DNA of 64,000 nt from Fen-671 sp963794745 (GCA_963794745.1 CAWCEZ010000007.1:310001-374000), one strand, 5' to 3'. Positions 45,407-55,049 are shown, counted from the first letter of the stretch. The notes: generated by a model not told the origin, from the sequence alone. Translations and numbers: made by a program.

Positions 45407-46739
45407 TCAGGTGAACGGGGTCGTGGGCGCCAGTCCGGGCTCGCCGAGGAGGACCGTTCGGGCGGCCCCGACGACGTAGAGAGACCCCGTCACGAGCACG
45501 AGCTCGTCCTCGTGGGCCTCGCCGAGGGCCACCTCGAGCGCCTCGGCCACCGAAGCTGTCGCTATTGCCTGGCACCCGAGCGAGCGGGCCGCCTCGGCCA
45601 CCTCTTCGGCCGGTTGCGCCCGGGGGGAGGGTGGAGGGCAGGTGACCACGAGGCGTGACTTGGCGACGTCAAGCGCCGTGAGCATCTCGAGCGCGCTCTT
45701 TCCCCTCAGCATGCCGACCACCATGACCCGGGAGCGCCCACCGGCGAGCTCGTCGTTGACGGCGATGGCCGAGCTCGCGGCCCCCGCGACGTTCTTGGCC
45801 CCGTCCAGGACGACGAGCGGGCTCTTCTGGACGACTTCGAGCCGCCCGGGCGAGGTCACCGCGGCCGCCGCCTTGACCACCAACGCCTCCTCCAGCGGCT
45901 TGCCGAAGAACGCCTCGGCCCCCGCCAGCGCAGCCACGAAGTTGTCTGCCTGATGCCGCCCGTGCAGGGGCAGGAAGACCTCGTTGTACTGGCCCTCGGG
46001 GGTGCGAAGGTCGAGCAACCTGCCCCCCTCTGCCAGCTCGGCCGACTCGACGGCGAAGTCGCGGCCCGCCAGCCAGAGAGCCTCAGGTCGCTCTTCAGCG
46101 AAGATGTCGTAGAGCTCGGGATCGGTCTCGCCGAGCACAAGGGTCGTCCCAGGCTTGACGATGCCGGCCTTCTCCCGTGCGATGTGCGCCCGGGTTGGCC
46201 CGAGCAGCTCGGTGTGGTCGAGGGCGACGTTGGTGACGATGGAGACGGTCCCGTCGGCGATGTTGGTGGCGTCCCAGCGCCCGCCCATCCCTACCTCCAC
46301 GACCGCGACGTCAACTGGTCGATCGGCGAAATATCGGAAGGCGGCGGCGGCGAGCAGCTCGAACCAGGTCGGCCGCATATCGTCGCCGAGAAGGTCCTCG
46401 AGCCCGGCCAAATCGGATAACACCTCGGCGAGATCCACGTCGCTAATGGGCTGCAGCCCGACCATAATGCGCTCGTTCAACCGTTGCAGGTGGGGGCTGA
46501 TAAAAGTGCCTACATTTAGGCCCTTGGTAATGAGCAGCTGTGACAGGGCGCGTGCTGCAGACGTTTTCCCATTGGTACCGGTCAGGTGTATGACGGGCTG
46601 TGACGCCTGCGGGTCACCCAGTACGTGGGCCAGGCGGCGCATGCGCTCAGGCTCGGGGGCCTGCAGTCGCGGCATCGGCCAAAATGCGCTCGAGATTTTG
46701 ATGGCGGTCGAGCCACGCCAGCGCGTCACCAAGGTTCAT
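45407..46739 (-). CDS. folC: Folylpolyglutamate / dihydrofolate synthase, one frameshift
   Basis: This enzyme adds glutamates to folates. Start ATG 46739 gives MNLGDALAWLDRHQNLERIL, the family N-terminus, but this frame ends soon after at a TGA. The rest continues in another frame from about 46665: PVIHLTGTNGKTSAARALSQ (ATP site), GTFISPHLQRLNERI, VVEVGMGGRWDATN and VVLDGAKNVAGAASS. Removing one C from the CCCCC run near 46665 restores AATAGPEPERMRRLAH. The rebuilt length of about 443 residues is normal. Confidence 0.92.
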
Positions 46740-46800
46740 TTCCCGCCAACTCTAACGAAGATCGCGGCGAGAGCTCCAGGCCCGGGGCTAACTCGATGCT

Positions 46801-48078
46801 CTAGCTGGCAGCGCGGCGAGCCCTCGGCTCTTTGTGGACGACCTCGGTGCGGGGCACAAGCGTCGGGTTTACCCGCTCCAGGACTACGGAACGGTCTATC
46901 AGGCATTTGCCGATATCAGAACGGCTGGGCAGGTCGTACATGACCTCCAAGAGGACTTCCTCCAGGATGGCGCGCAGCCCGCGGGCACCCGTTCCCCGCA
47001 GCATCGCCTGTTCGGCGACGGCTTCCAGGGCGTCGGAGCTGAACTCGAGCTCGACCCCGTCAAGTTCGAAGACCTTGCGGTACTGCTTGAGCAGAGCGTT
47101 CTTCGGCTCGGTGAGGATGCGGATGAGGGCCTGCTTGTCGAGCGTCGAGACCGTCCCGATGACTGGCAGACGGCCGACGAACTCTGGGATCAGCCCAAAC
47201 TTCAACAGGTCTTCGGGCAGCACGTGCGAAAGCAGCTCGTCCTCGCTGCCCTCGTGCGCCCGTCGGATCTCCGCACGGAAACCGATGCCCTGCTTACCCA
47301 GGCGGCTTTGCACGATCCGGTCCAAACCTGCGAAAGCACCACCGCAGATGAAAAGGACATTGGTCGTATCGATCTGGATGAACTCCTGATGGGGGTGCTT
47401 GCGGCCGCCCTGGGGGGGCACTGAAGCCGTTGTCCCCTCGAGTATCTTGAGCAGCGCCTGCTGCACCCCTTCGCCCGAGACGTCGCGCGTGATCGACGGG
47501 TTCTCGCTCTTGCGGGCGATCTTGTCGATCTCGTCGATGTAGATGATGCCGGTCTCGGCCTTTTTGATGTCGTAATCAGCGGCCTGGATGAGCTTGAGAA
47601 GGATGTTCTCGACGTCCTCGCCCACGTAGCCCGCCTCGGTGAGCGCCGTCGCGTCCGCAATGGCGAAGGGGACGTTGAGCATCTTTGCCAGGGTCTGCGC
47701 CAGGAACGTCTTGCCACAGCCCGTCGGGCCCAGCAGCAAGATATTGGACTTCTGCAGCTCGACGTCGCCGTCGGCGTAGCCCCCCGCCTGCACGCGCTTG
47801 TAATGGTTGTAGACCGCCACCGAGAGGATCTTCTTGGCGCGCTCCTGGCCGATCACGTAGTCGTTCAGGAAGTTGAAAATCTCCGTCGGCTTGGGGAGCT
47901 CGTCGAAGCGGACCTCGGTCGGCTCGGAAAGCTCCTCCTCGATGATGTCATTACAGAGGTCGATGCACTCGTCGCAAATGTAGACGCCAGGGCCGGCGAT
48001 GAGCTTTTTGACCTGTTTTTGTGATTTGCCACAAAAAGAGCACTTGACAAGCTCGCTCGATTCGCCGAACTTTGCCAT
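46801..48078 (-). CDS. clpX: ATP-dependent Clp protease ATPase subunit ClpX
   Basis: This is the AAA+ unfoldase of ClpXP, 425 residues. The zinc domain has Cys13, Cys16, Cys35 and Cys38 (KCSFCGKSQ, YICDECIDLC). Walker A is GPTGCGKTFLAQ, Walker B GIIYIDEIDKIA. The pore loop GYVGEDVENIL and the sensor-2 region RGTGARGLRAILEE are present. It lies 23 bases after clpP. In many actinobacteria valS follows; here folC is next. Confidence 0.97.
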   Translation of the reverse strand: MAKFGESSELVKCSFCGKSQKQVKKLIAGPGVYICDECIDLCNDIIEEELSEPTEVRFDELPKPTEIFNFLNDYVIGQERAKKILSVAVYNHYKRVQAGGYADGDVELQKSNILLLGPTGCGKTFLAQTLAKMLNVPFAIADATALTEAGYVGEDVENILLKLIQAADYDIKKAETGIIYIDEIDKIARKSENPSITRDVSGEGVQQALLKILEGTTASVPPQGGRKHPHQEFIQIDTTNVLFICGGAFAGLDRIVQSRLGKQGIGFRAEIRRAHEGSEDELLSHVLPEDLLKFGLIPEFVGRLPVIGTVSTLDKQALIRILTEPKNALLKQYRKVFELDGVELEFSSDALEAVAEQAMLRGTGARGLRAILEEVLLEVMYDLPSRSDIGKCLIDRSVVLERVNPTLVPRTEVVHKEPRARRAAS

Positions 48079-48101
48079 GCCTGCTCCTGCTCCTTCAGTG
48101 T

Positions 48102-48734
48102 CTAGGCTACGCCGGCGGCCACAGGCACACCGGCAAGCTCGCGGGTCGTTATCACTTCGTCAATGATGCCGTACTCTTGAGCTTCCGGGGCGCTCATAAT
48201 GAAGTCGCGGTCCGTGTCCGAGGCCACCTTCTCTTCGGTCTGGCCCGTGTCCAGGGCGATCATCTCGTTGAGCAGGTCCCGCATCCGGATGATCTCCTTG
48301 GCCTGGATCTCGATGTCCGCGGCCTGACCGGCCGCCCCGCCATAGGGCTGGTGGAGCAGTATCCGGGCGTGGGGCAGGGCGTAGCGCTTGCCCTTCGTGC
48401 CACCGGCGAGGATCACGGCGGCGGCCGAGGCCGCCTGGCCGTAGCAGAACGTCGAGATGTCGTTGCGGACGAACTTCATCGTGTCGTACACCGCGAACAG
48501 CGCCGTTATGTCGCCGCCGGGTGAGTTCAGGTAGATGCTGATGTCCTTGTCCGGGTTCTTGTACTCGAGGTAGAGCAACTGGGCGCAGACGGCGTTGGCC
48601 ACGTAATCGTCGATCGGGGTCCCCAGGAAGATGATGTTCTCCTCGAGCATCCGGCTGAACAGGTCGTACCCGCGCTCACCCCGGTTGGTCTGCTCGAAGA
48701 TGCCCGGGACGTGGTATTGGCTCACAATCCTCAC
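48102..48734 (-). CDS. clpP: ATP-dependent Clp protease proteolytic subunit
   Basis: This is the serine peptidase of ClpXP, 210 residues. The triad is Ser103 (CYGQAASAAAVILAGG), His128 (ILLHQPYGG) and Asp177 (ASDTDRDFIMSAPEA). There is one clpP here, whereas many actinobacteria have two in tandem; a second may be elsewhere. The GTG start overlaps the tig stop by 4 bases, so the two are coupled. Confidence 0.97.
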   Translation of the reverse strand: MRIVSQYHVPGIFEQTNRGERGYDLFSRMLEENIIFLGTPIDDYVANAVCAQLLYLEYKNPDKDISIYLNSPGGDITALFAVYDTMKFVRNDISTFCYGQAASAAAVILAGGTKGKRYALPHARILLHQPYGGAAGQAADIEIQAKEIIRMRDLLNEMIALDTGQTEEKVASDTDRDFIMSAPEAQEYGIIDEVITTRELAGVPVAAGVA

Positions 48735-50197
48735 CGGTTCCCCCCGCGGCGGCGACCCCTGCGCTTAGCCACGTGCGCATGCGTGTGGCCGGCATGCCCG
48801 GCATGGGCCGCGTGGTCGGCGTCGGTCTCTTCATCACCTTCGGCCGAGGCTTCAGCGAGGGCCGCGGCAGCAATCACATCATCGGCTTCTTGGGTGTCGC
48901 GTTTTAGCAGTGCCTGGTCCACAGCGTTCCCCTCATCGTCGGTTACCTCGGCATGCTCGACTACCCAGTCGAAAGCCTTGCTCTTCTTTAGATCCGAGCG
49001 TACCGCGAGACGCCGCCCTGTGCGTTCGACCTGTTCCCTGAAAGCCCGCGGGTTGATCCCGGACTGTACGGCGAGGCGGTCCATGAACTGGTCAAGCTCG
49101 GACTCAGAGGGCTCGATCCCGGCGGCCTTGGCCACCGCACGCAGCGCAAGGTCAACCTTGACGGCGGGCACCGCCTGCTCACGGAGCTGGGCTATCAGCT
49201 CTTCGAGGGTACGACCGAGCGCGTCCAGGTAGCGCTGCAGCGGGACGCCCTGGGCGTCGAGGCGACGACCGAGGTCCTCGGCATTGCGGCGCACCTCGAC
49301 GTCGACGAGGACCGCCGGAGGCTCCTCGTCCACAAGGGCTGCCAGCGCTTCGAGGGTGGCGTTGCGCAACGTGAGGGCCGCTTGGGCACGCTTCATTTCG
49401 GCGAGACGGGTCTCGATGTCCGCACGGAGCTCGTCCACCGTGGAGAACTCCGACGCCTCGGAGGCCCATTCGTCGGTCACCTCGGGCAGGATCTTCTCCT
49501 GTACCTCCTTGACGACGACCTCCACCTGGACCTTTTCGTCCCCGAGAGCTGCCTCGAAGCTCACTGTGCCGCCGGCCTTGGTGCCCGGAAGGTGCTCGTC
49601 GAGCTCGGGCAGGTCGTTGCCGGCGCCCAGCTCCACCGAGTAGTCCGTGTACGACATCCCGGCGAAGGGCTCGCCGTCGCGAGTGGCGCTCATGTCGATG
49701 ACGACGCTGTCGCCGGGCTTCGCCTCACGTTCGACGACGGCCAGTTCGGCGAAGTTGCCCCGGAGCCGGTCGAGCTGAGCCTGGATGTCCTTCTCGGTCA
49801 CGAGGGGGTTCGGCACCGTGACCTTCAGCCCCTCGTAGCCCTCCAATTTCAGCTGCGGCCTGACTTCCACCACGGCGTCGAAGGCCAACGGCCCTTCCTC
49901 CTGGCCGGCGGTGACCTCTATCGAGGGGTCGCTTATGACGTCGACGCCCTTGTTGTTGACTGCGAGGTCGTACCAGACCGGGATGTTCTGATCGAGGGCC
50001 TCGAGACGGGCGGCGGGTCGGCCTATCCTGGCTTCGAGGACGCGGCGAGGGGCTTTGCCGGGACGGAACCCGGGCACACGCAGGTCTTTTGCAAACTTTT
50101 CGAAGGTCTGGTCGATTGCCTGATCGACCTCGGTCTCCTCCACCTCGATGGAGACTTTGACCTTGTTACCCTCCAGCGGGGCGACTTGGGCTTTCAT
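48731..50197 (-). CDS. tig: Trigger factor with His-rich C-terminal tail
   Basis: This is the ribosome-bound chaperone and prolyl isomerase, about 488 residues from ATG 50197. The ribosome-binding signature is VPGFRPGKAPRRVLE. The PPIase domain (about 165-250) and helical C-terminal chaperone domain follow. The tail is unusual: an acidic stretch (EASAEGDEETDADHAA) then His-rich HAAHAGHAGHTHAHVAKRR and a basic end. This could bind metal. An earlier GTG or ATG at 50254 is possible but lacks family residues. Confidence 0.95.
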   Translation of the reverse strand: MKAQVAPLEGNKVKVSIEVEETEVDQAIDQTFEKFAKDLRVPGFRPGKAPRRVLEARIGRPAARLEALDQNIPVWYDLAVNNKGVDVISDPSIEVTAGQEEGPLAFDAVVEVRPQLKLEGYEGLKVTVPNPLVTEKDIQAQLDRLRGNFAELAVVEREAKPGDSVVIDMSATRDGEPFAGMSYTDYSVELGAGNDLPELDEHLPGTKAGGTVSFEAALGDEKVQVEVVVKEVQEKILPEVTDEWASEASEFSTVDELRADIETRLAEMKRAQAALTLRNATLEALAALVDEEPPAVLVDVEVRRNAEDLGRRLDAQGVPLQRYLDALGRTLEELIAQLREQAVPAVKVDLALRAVAKAAGIEPSESELDQFMDRLAVQSGINPRAFREQVERTGRRLAVRSDLKKSKAFDWVVEHAEVTDDEGNAVDQALLKRDTQEADDVIAAAALAEASAEGDEETDADHAAHAGHAGHTHAHVAKRRGRRRGGNR

Positions 50198-50257
50198 ATG
50201 AGATGGGGAGCCTATCTCGCGTTGATGCAGAGGCGGGGTCTGCTCTACGCTCACACC

Positions 50258-50683
50258 ATGTCTGATCAGAGCGAGCTGCTCAGCACAATCCCGCTGTTCG
50301 CCTCTCTGCCCAAAAAGGACCTCCGCTCACTGGCCCAGAGCGCCAACGACATGACCTACGAGGCAGGCACCCAGTTGGCCTCCCAGGACGAGCTCGGGGC
50401 GATGTTCTTCGTCGTCGTCTCGGGCGAGGCCGACGTGCTGGTGAACGGCCAGCACCGCAAGCGCCTCGGCCCTGGGGAGTATTTCGGCGAGATGTCGATG
50501 ATCGACCGGGCTCCCCGTTCGGCAGATGTCGTGGCAGCTTCCAAGCTACGGTGCCTCGTGTTCACCCAGTGGGAGTTCAGGCCCTTCTTGAAGGCGCACC
50601 CCGATGTGGCCTGGGGCCTGCTCGAGGGCTTGGTCAAGCGCTTCCGCGAGGTACAGCGCGCGGTCGCGGTCGACGTCCAATAG
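50258..50683 (+). CDS. Cyclic nucleotide-binding domain protein
   Basis: This 141-residue protein is a single cNMP-binding (CRP-like) domain: LLSTIPLFASLPKKDLRSLA, then the phosphate-binding cassette around GPGEYFGEMSMIDRAPRSAD. There is no helix-turn-helix, so it is not itself a transcription factor; it may act as a partner protein. The Arg in the cassette (RAPRSA) is kept, which fits cAMP or cGMP binding. ATG 50258 is divergent from tig, with 60 bases between. Confidence 0.9.
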   Translation: MSDQSELLSTIPLFASLPKKDLRSLAQSANDMTYEAGTQLASQDELGAMFFVVVSGEADVLVNGQHRKRLGPGEYFGEMSMIDRAPRSADVVAASKLRCLVFTQWEFRPFLKAHPDVAWGLLEGLVKRFREVQRAVAVDVQ

Positions 50684-50941
50684 AGCACCCGCTGCCGGGC
50701 GCGGCGAGGCGGTAAAGCTCGCTCCAACGGCATTGTCGGGGGCGACAAGTTTTGTAGAGCCGGCGTGGGCACGAATTGATGTCCACCTCCCGATAGCGCG
50801 ACGTCGGCTTGGCACTTCTGTGCTTCAGGGCCAGCGCAGCTATCCTCGAGCGCCGTTGCTGTGCCCCGAGTTGCCGCGGAGCAGTCGGCACCACTTCGTG
50901 AGGCGCTCGCATCGCCGCTGGTAGCATCGGCGCGACGACGC

Positions 50942-51014
50942 CGGGGAGTAGCGCAGTTGGTAGCGCACCTGCTTTGGGAGCAGGAGGCCGGGGGTTCAAG
51001 TCCCCCCTCCCCGA
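50942..51014 (+). tRNA. tRNA-Pro (anticodon TGG)
   Basis: A 73-base tRNA with all arms. The acceptor stem is CGGGGAG (50942-50948) with CTCCCCG (51007-51013), discriminator A at 51014, and no encoded CCA. The anticodon stem CCTGC/GCAGG encloses loop TTTGGGA, anticodon TGG. The T arm is GGGGG-TTCAAGT-CCCCC. Its 3' end is duplicated at 52302-52317. Confidence 0.97.
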
Positions 51015-51018
51015 CTAA
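51003..51018. repeat. Direct repeat at tRNA-Pro 3' end (att-like), copy 1
   Basis: CCCCCTCCCCGACTAA at 51003-51018, spanning the last 12 bases of tRNA-Pro and four bases beyond, recurs exactly at 52302-52317. The two copies bracket the IS481-type element and 44 extra bases. Duplicated tRNA ends are typical marks of past site-specific integration. Confidence 0.8.
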
Positions 51019-51023
51019 TGTTG

Positions 51024-52273
51024 TGTCGCGAGACATCCCGGACGGCTGTCTCAAGACATCCCGGACACTAGCGGGCGCTCCATGGGCTGGTAATCCTTGT
51101 CCGGGTCGATGGTGAGCCGGCCTAGGAGCTCGCCGTCCTCGGTGAGGACGTGCACGTCGCGATCGGCCACCAGGAGGTAGACCCTGATGCCGGCGTGGGC
51201 GCGACCGACGCCGATGTGGCGTAGCCGGCCCTGGTAGCGCAGCGTGACCTTTCCTGCCTTGTCGAGGCGGTCGTGGCGCAGCCGGTAGTGGCCGTTCGGC
51301 AACAACGGGGGCTTGGCGACGGCCTTGGTGCGTGCGCCATAGGCCTGCGCTGGGGTGCGCCGGCCGATGGCCCGGTGTGGACGGACTTGGTTGTAGTAAG
51401 CCCTGAAGCGGTCGAGCTGGGCCTGCAGCTCGGCCAGGTCGCCCGGGCGGCGCTGTTTGGCCAGGTGCTTTTTCAGCGTCTGGTGAAAGCGCTCGACTTT
51501 GCCTTGGGTCTGTGGGTGGTAGGGCCTGCCGTGCTTGTAGGTGACGCCGAGAGCCCCGAGCAGGGTCTCCATGGCGCAGCGGCCGCCCCGGCTTTCAGCG
51601 GTGAAGATCCCACCGTTGTCGGTGAGCACCGACGCCGGTAGCCCAAAGTGCTCGGCACTTGCCTGGAAAACGGCCACTACGTCGGTTGCCTTGGTGGTCA
51701 TGAAGGCCACCGAAGCCACTAACAGCCGGGAGTGGTCGTCCAAGAAGTTGAGCACCTCGACGTCGGTGCCATCGGCGAGCGACCAGTGGGTCGTGTCAGC
51801 CTGCCAGCACTCATTGGGCAGTTCCGCCGCGAAGCGGACATAAGAGCACTTCGGCCGCTTTTGCGGCTGAGGGGTTACAAATCCTCTCCGCTTTAGCACC
51901 CTCCATATGCTCGACACCGAAGGCACGACCGACTTCTTCCGGCGGTGGCGGCACTGCAAGTGGTACTGGATGCTGTGGGGCCCGGCGTCGAGGCCCTCTT
52001 CGGCCAGGGACTTGCGCAGTTCGACGATCTCATCTTCAAGCGCCGTGCTCACCCGGCTCGGGGAAGACCGGGGACGTTTAGAGCGGGGCACCAACCCTTG
52101 CTCGCCCAGTTCTTGGTGCCGAGCCAGTAACTCGTAGAGCCAGGTCTTGGACACCCCGTGGGCCCGGCCACTTCCCTTACCGGACGGCCCTCCAGCACCA
52201 CGGCATTGACGACGTAACCAGCGAGCTCCATGCGCACACCCCTTCATTCTGGTGTCCGCTATGTCCCGCGACA
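51024..52273 (-). mobile_element. IS481-family-like insertion sequence, about 1.25 kb
   Basis: The element is bounded by terminal inverted repeats: TGTCGCGAGACATCCCGGAC at 51024-51043 and, inverted, TGTCGCGGGACATAGCGGAC at 52254-52273 (17 of 20 bases match). Each end has a second related copy of the motif just inside or outside (GTCTCAAGACATCCCGGACA near 51048; GGTGTCCGG at 52274). It carries one transposase gene. No clear short target duplication is visible. Confidence 0.85.
51051..52231 (-). CDS. IS481-like DDE transposase, one frameshift
   Basis: This transposase has about 393 residues once repaired. The N-terminal helix-turn-helix (MELAGYVVNAVVLEGRPVRE) is in one frame from ATG 52231; the rest (AHGVSKTWLYELLARHQELG onward) is in another. 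One C missing from the GGCCGGGCCC run near 52168 joins them. The rve/DDE catalytic residues are in ECWQADTTHW, VLTDNGGIFTAE and QGKVERFHQTLKKHL. A C-terminal region follows that ends RLTIDPDKDYQPM. With the frame repaired, the element could still be active. Confidence 0.88.
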
Positions 52274-52301
52274 GGTGTCCGGTATCTTGTGGAACCAGAC
52301 A

Positions 52302-52317
52302 CCCCCTCCCCGACTAA
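52302..52317. repeat. Direct repeat of tRNA-Pro 3' end, copy 2
   Basis: Exact second copy of CCCCCTCCCCGACTAA, 29 bases beyond the outer end of the insertion sequence and right next to the truncated pstS. No other tRNA arms surround it, so it is not a second tRNA gene. Confidence 0.8.
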
Positions 52318-52339
52318 AAAGACACAGCTCACAGTTGTT

Positions 52340-52787
52340 TCTCGAGGGCGGTCACTCGAGACAGTTACCTGGACAATTTGGCCCGCCCTTGGCTGCGGCC
52401 TGCTCCTGTGCGGCCTGCTCCGCTGGCGTCATGGGGACGTCGGATGCGCCGAAGTCGACAGCCGTGGGGGCGAACTAGTTGGTACCGTCGCCACTTCCAC
52501 GGCCGTGTAGCTAACGAGACGGCCGGGTGCAGCTCGTGGTAGCGGGCAAAGGCGGCGGAGAAAAACAGGGCCTCGAAAGTCGAACCGGGCCCTGTCAGAT
52601 CTACGGCGTCTGGCTGTTCGACCGTCGGCAATTGTGCGGTGGCGCCTGAGGCCGTAATCGTGCCTGGGATCGCGACTGCGCTGAGGACAAGCGGGGCGAA
52701 CGCCAGGCGGCGGACGCCCCGGGCCCCTTCCTGACGAGCATGCCGGGCCCTGTTCGCTGACCTGACCTGCCAAGTCCTCTTCAGCAT
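52340..52787 (-). pseudogene. pstS: Truncated phosphate-binding protein PstS
   Basis: The 5' part of a PstS gene remains. From ATG 52787 it has a basic leader, a signal peptide (LAFAPLVLSAVAIPGTITAS) and the mature start VDLTGPGSTFEALFFSAAF, with the PstS phosphate-site pattern. The frame then shifts twice near 52500 (VSYTAV, then GSGDGTN), meets a TAG at 52477-52475, and continues as FAPTAVDFGASDVPMTPAEQ. Similarity ends near the att-like repeat, so about two thirds of the gene is missing. With a stop, two shifts and a truncation this is true decay. Confidence 0.8.
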
Positions 52788-52831
52788 TTAGCTCGCACCG
52801 CTTCCCACTTCCCTCGTCTTTACAACCGCCC

Positions 52832-54220
52832 TTACCGGTTGGCTTTGACCCAGGCCTGGGCCCCCACTTGCATGGCGTCCCACGGGCTCCCGAGCGGGGG
52901 CGTGTACGACAGGTCGAGGTCGCTCATCGCCTCGACGGTCATCTCGTTGAAGATGGCAACAGCGGCGATGTCGACCCTTTTAGCAATTTCGCTTTGACGG
53001 TGGCCGAAGAGCTGCACGCCCAGCAGCCGTCCACTGCTGCGGTCGCCGGTGTAGCGCATTGCGATGCGATGGCTTCCTGGGTAATAGGCCTTATGGTCAT
53101 CGGCCTCGGCGGCGACGGTGAACGGGTCGAAGCCGCCAGCCTCCGCCTCGTGGTCCCTCAGCCCGGTGCGGGCAACGGCATGGTCGAAGATCTTGACTAC
53201 CTGAGTGCCCAAAACGCCGGCGAACTCCCGGTCACCCCCGAGTGCGTTCTCGCCCGCCACCCGTCCCTGTTTGTGAGCGGTGGTGCCGAGCGGGAGGTAG
53301 GTGGTCCCGAGCAGGCGGTGGTGGGTAACGACGCAGTCGCCGGCAGCAAAAACGTGAGCGAGATTGGTCCGCATACGACGGTCCACGGCGATGGCGCCGC
53401 GTTGCCCCAGGGCCACACCCGCCGCGGCAGCCAGCTCGGTGTCGGGGCGGACGCCGACGACGACCAGGACCATGTCAACGGCACGGGTGACGTCTCGTCC
53501 GTCTGTGCTCGCCTTTACGAGCAACCGTCCGTTCTCAGCGCCCCGAGCCCGGGCGATCGAGCGGACCGTGGTACCGGTTAGCACCTCCACCCCGTGCTCG
53601 ACCAGCTGGTCGTGGACGTGGGCGCCCAGGCCGGGGTCGACCGTCGGGAGGACATCGGGGAGCTGCTCCATCTGGGCCACCATTAGGCCCCGCGCCACGA
53701 GCGCCTCCGCCATTTCCAGGCCGATATACCCGGCGCCCACGATGAGGGCACTGGCCGGGGCTCGCTCCTCGAGCGTGCGCATCACGGCGAAGGTGTCGCC
53801 CATGGAGTGCAGCAGGTGGACGCCATCGTCGGCCCTCAGCGCGTCAGGACCGGCGAGGCCCTCGATCGGCGGTCGGACGGGCACAGCGCCCGTACCGACG
53901 ACCAGCTCGTCGTAGGACAGGATCTCTTCGTCACCCTTGCTGTCTGTGATGACCAACTTGCGGCCCTCGACATCGATGTGGCGGGCGACCGTGCCCAGGC
54001 GAAGGCTCATGCCGGTCGCTTCCAGATCGGCGATGCTGCGGTGCGCCAGGTCACGCCAGTGGGTGACCTCGCCCGAGATGTAATAAGGGATGCCACAAAT
54101 GGAAAAATTCGGGTAATCGTCAGCCACGACCACGGTGACCTCTGACCCCGGCTCGAGCTCCCGGACACGCAGCGCGGCGCTGATGCCGGCGTCGCTACCC
54201 CCAATTGCGATTATGTGCAC
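52832..54220 (-). CDS. FAD-dependent CoA-disulfide reductase-like flavoprotein
   Basis: This is a single-cysteine flavoprotein reductase of 462 residues. It has an FAD site (MHIIAIGGSDAGISAALRV), the active Cys in PNFSICGIPYYIS, an NAD(P) site (ALIVGAGYIGLEMAEAL), and FAAGDCVVTHHRLLG. The C-terminal dimer domain ends with the paired aromatic region SYTPPLGSPWDAM. Family members reduce CoA disulfide or polysulfide, or act as NADH oxidases. It is the last gene of the arsenic cluster; related flavoproteins occur in ars operons, but a direct arsenic role is inference. Confidence 0.88.
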   Translation of the reverse strand: MHIIAIGGSDAGISAALRVRELEPGSEVTVVVADDYPNFSICGIPYYISGEVTHWRDLAHRSIADLEATGMSLRLGTVARHIDVEGRKLVITDSKGDEEILSYDELVVGTGAVPVRPPIEGLAGPDALRADDGVHLLHSMGDTFAVMRTLEERAPASALIVGAGYIGLEMAEALVARGLMVAQMEQLPDVLPTVDPGLGAHVHDQLVEHGVEVLTGTTVRSIARARGAENGRLLVKASTDGRDVTRAVDMVLVVVGVRPDTELAAAAGVALGQRGAIAVDRRMRTNLAHVFAAGDCVVTHHRLLGTTYLPLGTTAHKQGRVAGENALGGDREFAGVLGTQVVKIFDHAVARTGLRDHEAEAGGFDPFTVAAEADDHKAYYPGSHRIAMRYTGDRSSGRLLGVQLFGHRQSEIAKRVDIAAVAIFNEMTVEAMSDLDLSYTPPLGSPWDAMQVGAQAWVKANR

Positions 54221-54244
54221 CCAGATCTCCTCTTGGTCGGTATG

Positions 54245-55033
54245 TCAGCGCGATGATGACGAAGGTTGGCGTGATTGCGAGTTCTCCGGCGCCTGCGCGC
54301 CGTCGAGAAGGTGGTGAGGGACTACAACCTCGGCCGCTTCTGCGGGGGTGACCCCGGGGTAAAGCAACTTGACGACGACCCAGGCGAGGGCGCCGCCGAT
54401 TACCTCGGCAGCGACGAAGGCGGGCACTGAGGACGGGGCGATGCCGGCGAAAGTGTTGGAGAGCATGCGCCCGATGGCAATGGCCGGGTTAGCAAAGCTG
54501 GTCGAGCTGGTGAAGAAATAAGCCGCACCAATGTAGGCACCGACCGCTGCCGGGGCAACATGTCCCCGCCCGCTGCGGGCTAGAGCGAAAATGACCAGGA
54601 CCAAACCGAGGGTGGCCACGACCTCGGAGAGGAAGTGTGCCGGCGTAGCCCGGTGATGAGCCGAAATTGACATGGCTGCTTTGGAGAACATCAGGTTGGC
54701 GACCACTGCACCCGCGCTACAACCAGCGACCTGGGCGGGCAGGTACGCGCACGCCTGGCGCCAACTGAGCCCGCCAAAGGCCGCGTCAACGAACGAGACG
54801 ACCGGGTTGAAGTGAGCTCCCGAGACCGGGCCGAACATGAGGATGATCACGTACAGCCCGGCGGCGGTGGCGATTGCGTTCTCCAACAGCTCGAGGCCGA
54901 CAGCGCCCGGGGAGAGCTGGGTGGCGGCGATGCCCGAACCGATGACCACCGCCGCCAGGAAGGCACTCCCGAGGAACTCGGCAAGCAGGCGGCGCCACAG
55001 TACAGCCTCGGTCATCATGGCCTTGGCCGGCAC
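54245..55033 (-). CDS. Aquaglyceroporin-type channel of ars cluster (AqpS-like)
   Basis: This MIP-family channel has about 262 residues and six helices. The two pore motifs are NPV (GAHFNPVVSFVDAAFGG) and NPA (SFANPAIAIGRMLSN). In ars operons such channels (AqpS) let arsenite or methylarsenite leave down its gradient. The start is not certain; GTG 55033 has GGAG upstream, and ATG 55018 or an earlier GTG at 55078 are possible. It lies between arsI and the flavoprotein gene. The tail is rich in Ser and Arg. Confidence 0.88.
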   Translation of the reverse strand: MPAKAMMTEAVLWRRLLAEFLGSAFLAAVVIGSGIAATQLSPGAVGLELLENAIATAAGLYVIILMFGPVSGAHFNPVVSFVDAAFGGLSWRQACAYLPAQVAGCSAGAVVANLMFSKAAMSISAHHRATPAHFLSEVVATLGLVLVIFALARSGRGHVAPAAVGAYIGAAYFFTSSTSFANPAIAIGRMLSNTFAGIAPSSVPAFVAAEVIGGALAWVVVKLLYPGVTPAEAAEVVVPHHLLDGAQAPENSQSRQPSSSSR

Positions 55034-55049
55034 GGTCTTGAGCTCCGGC

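Noticed and set aside
52302..52317. Second tRNA gene at the duplicated tRNA end
   Set aside because: Only the last 12 tRNA bases and 4 following bases are present; D, anticodon and T arms are missing.
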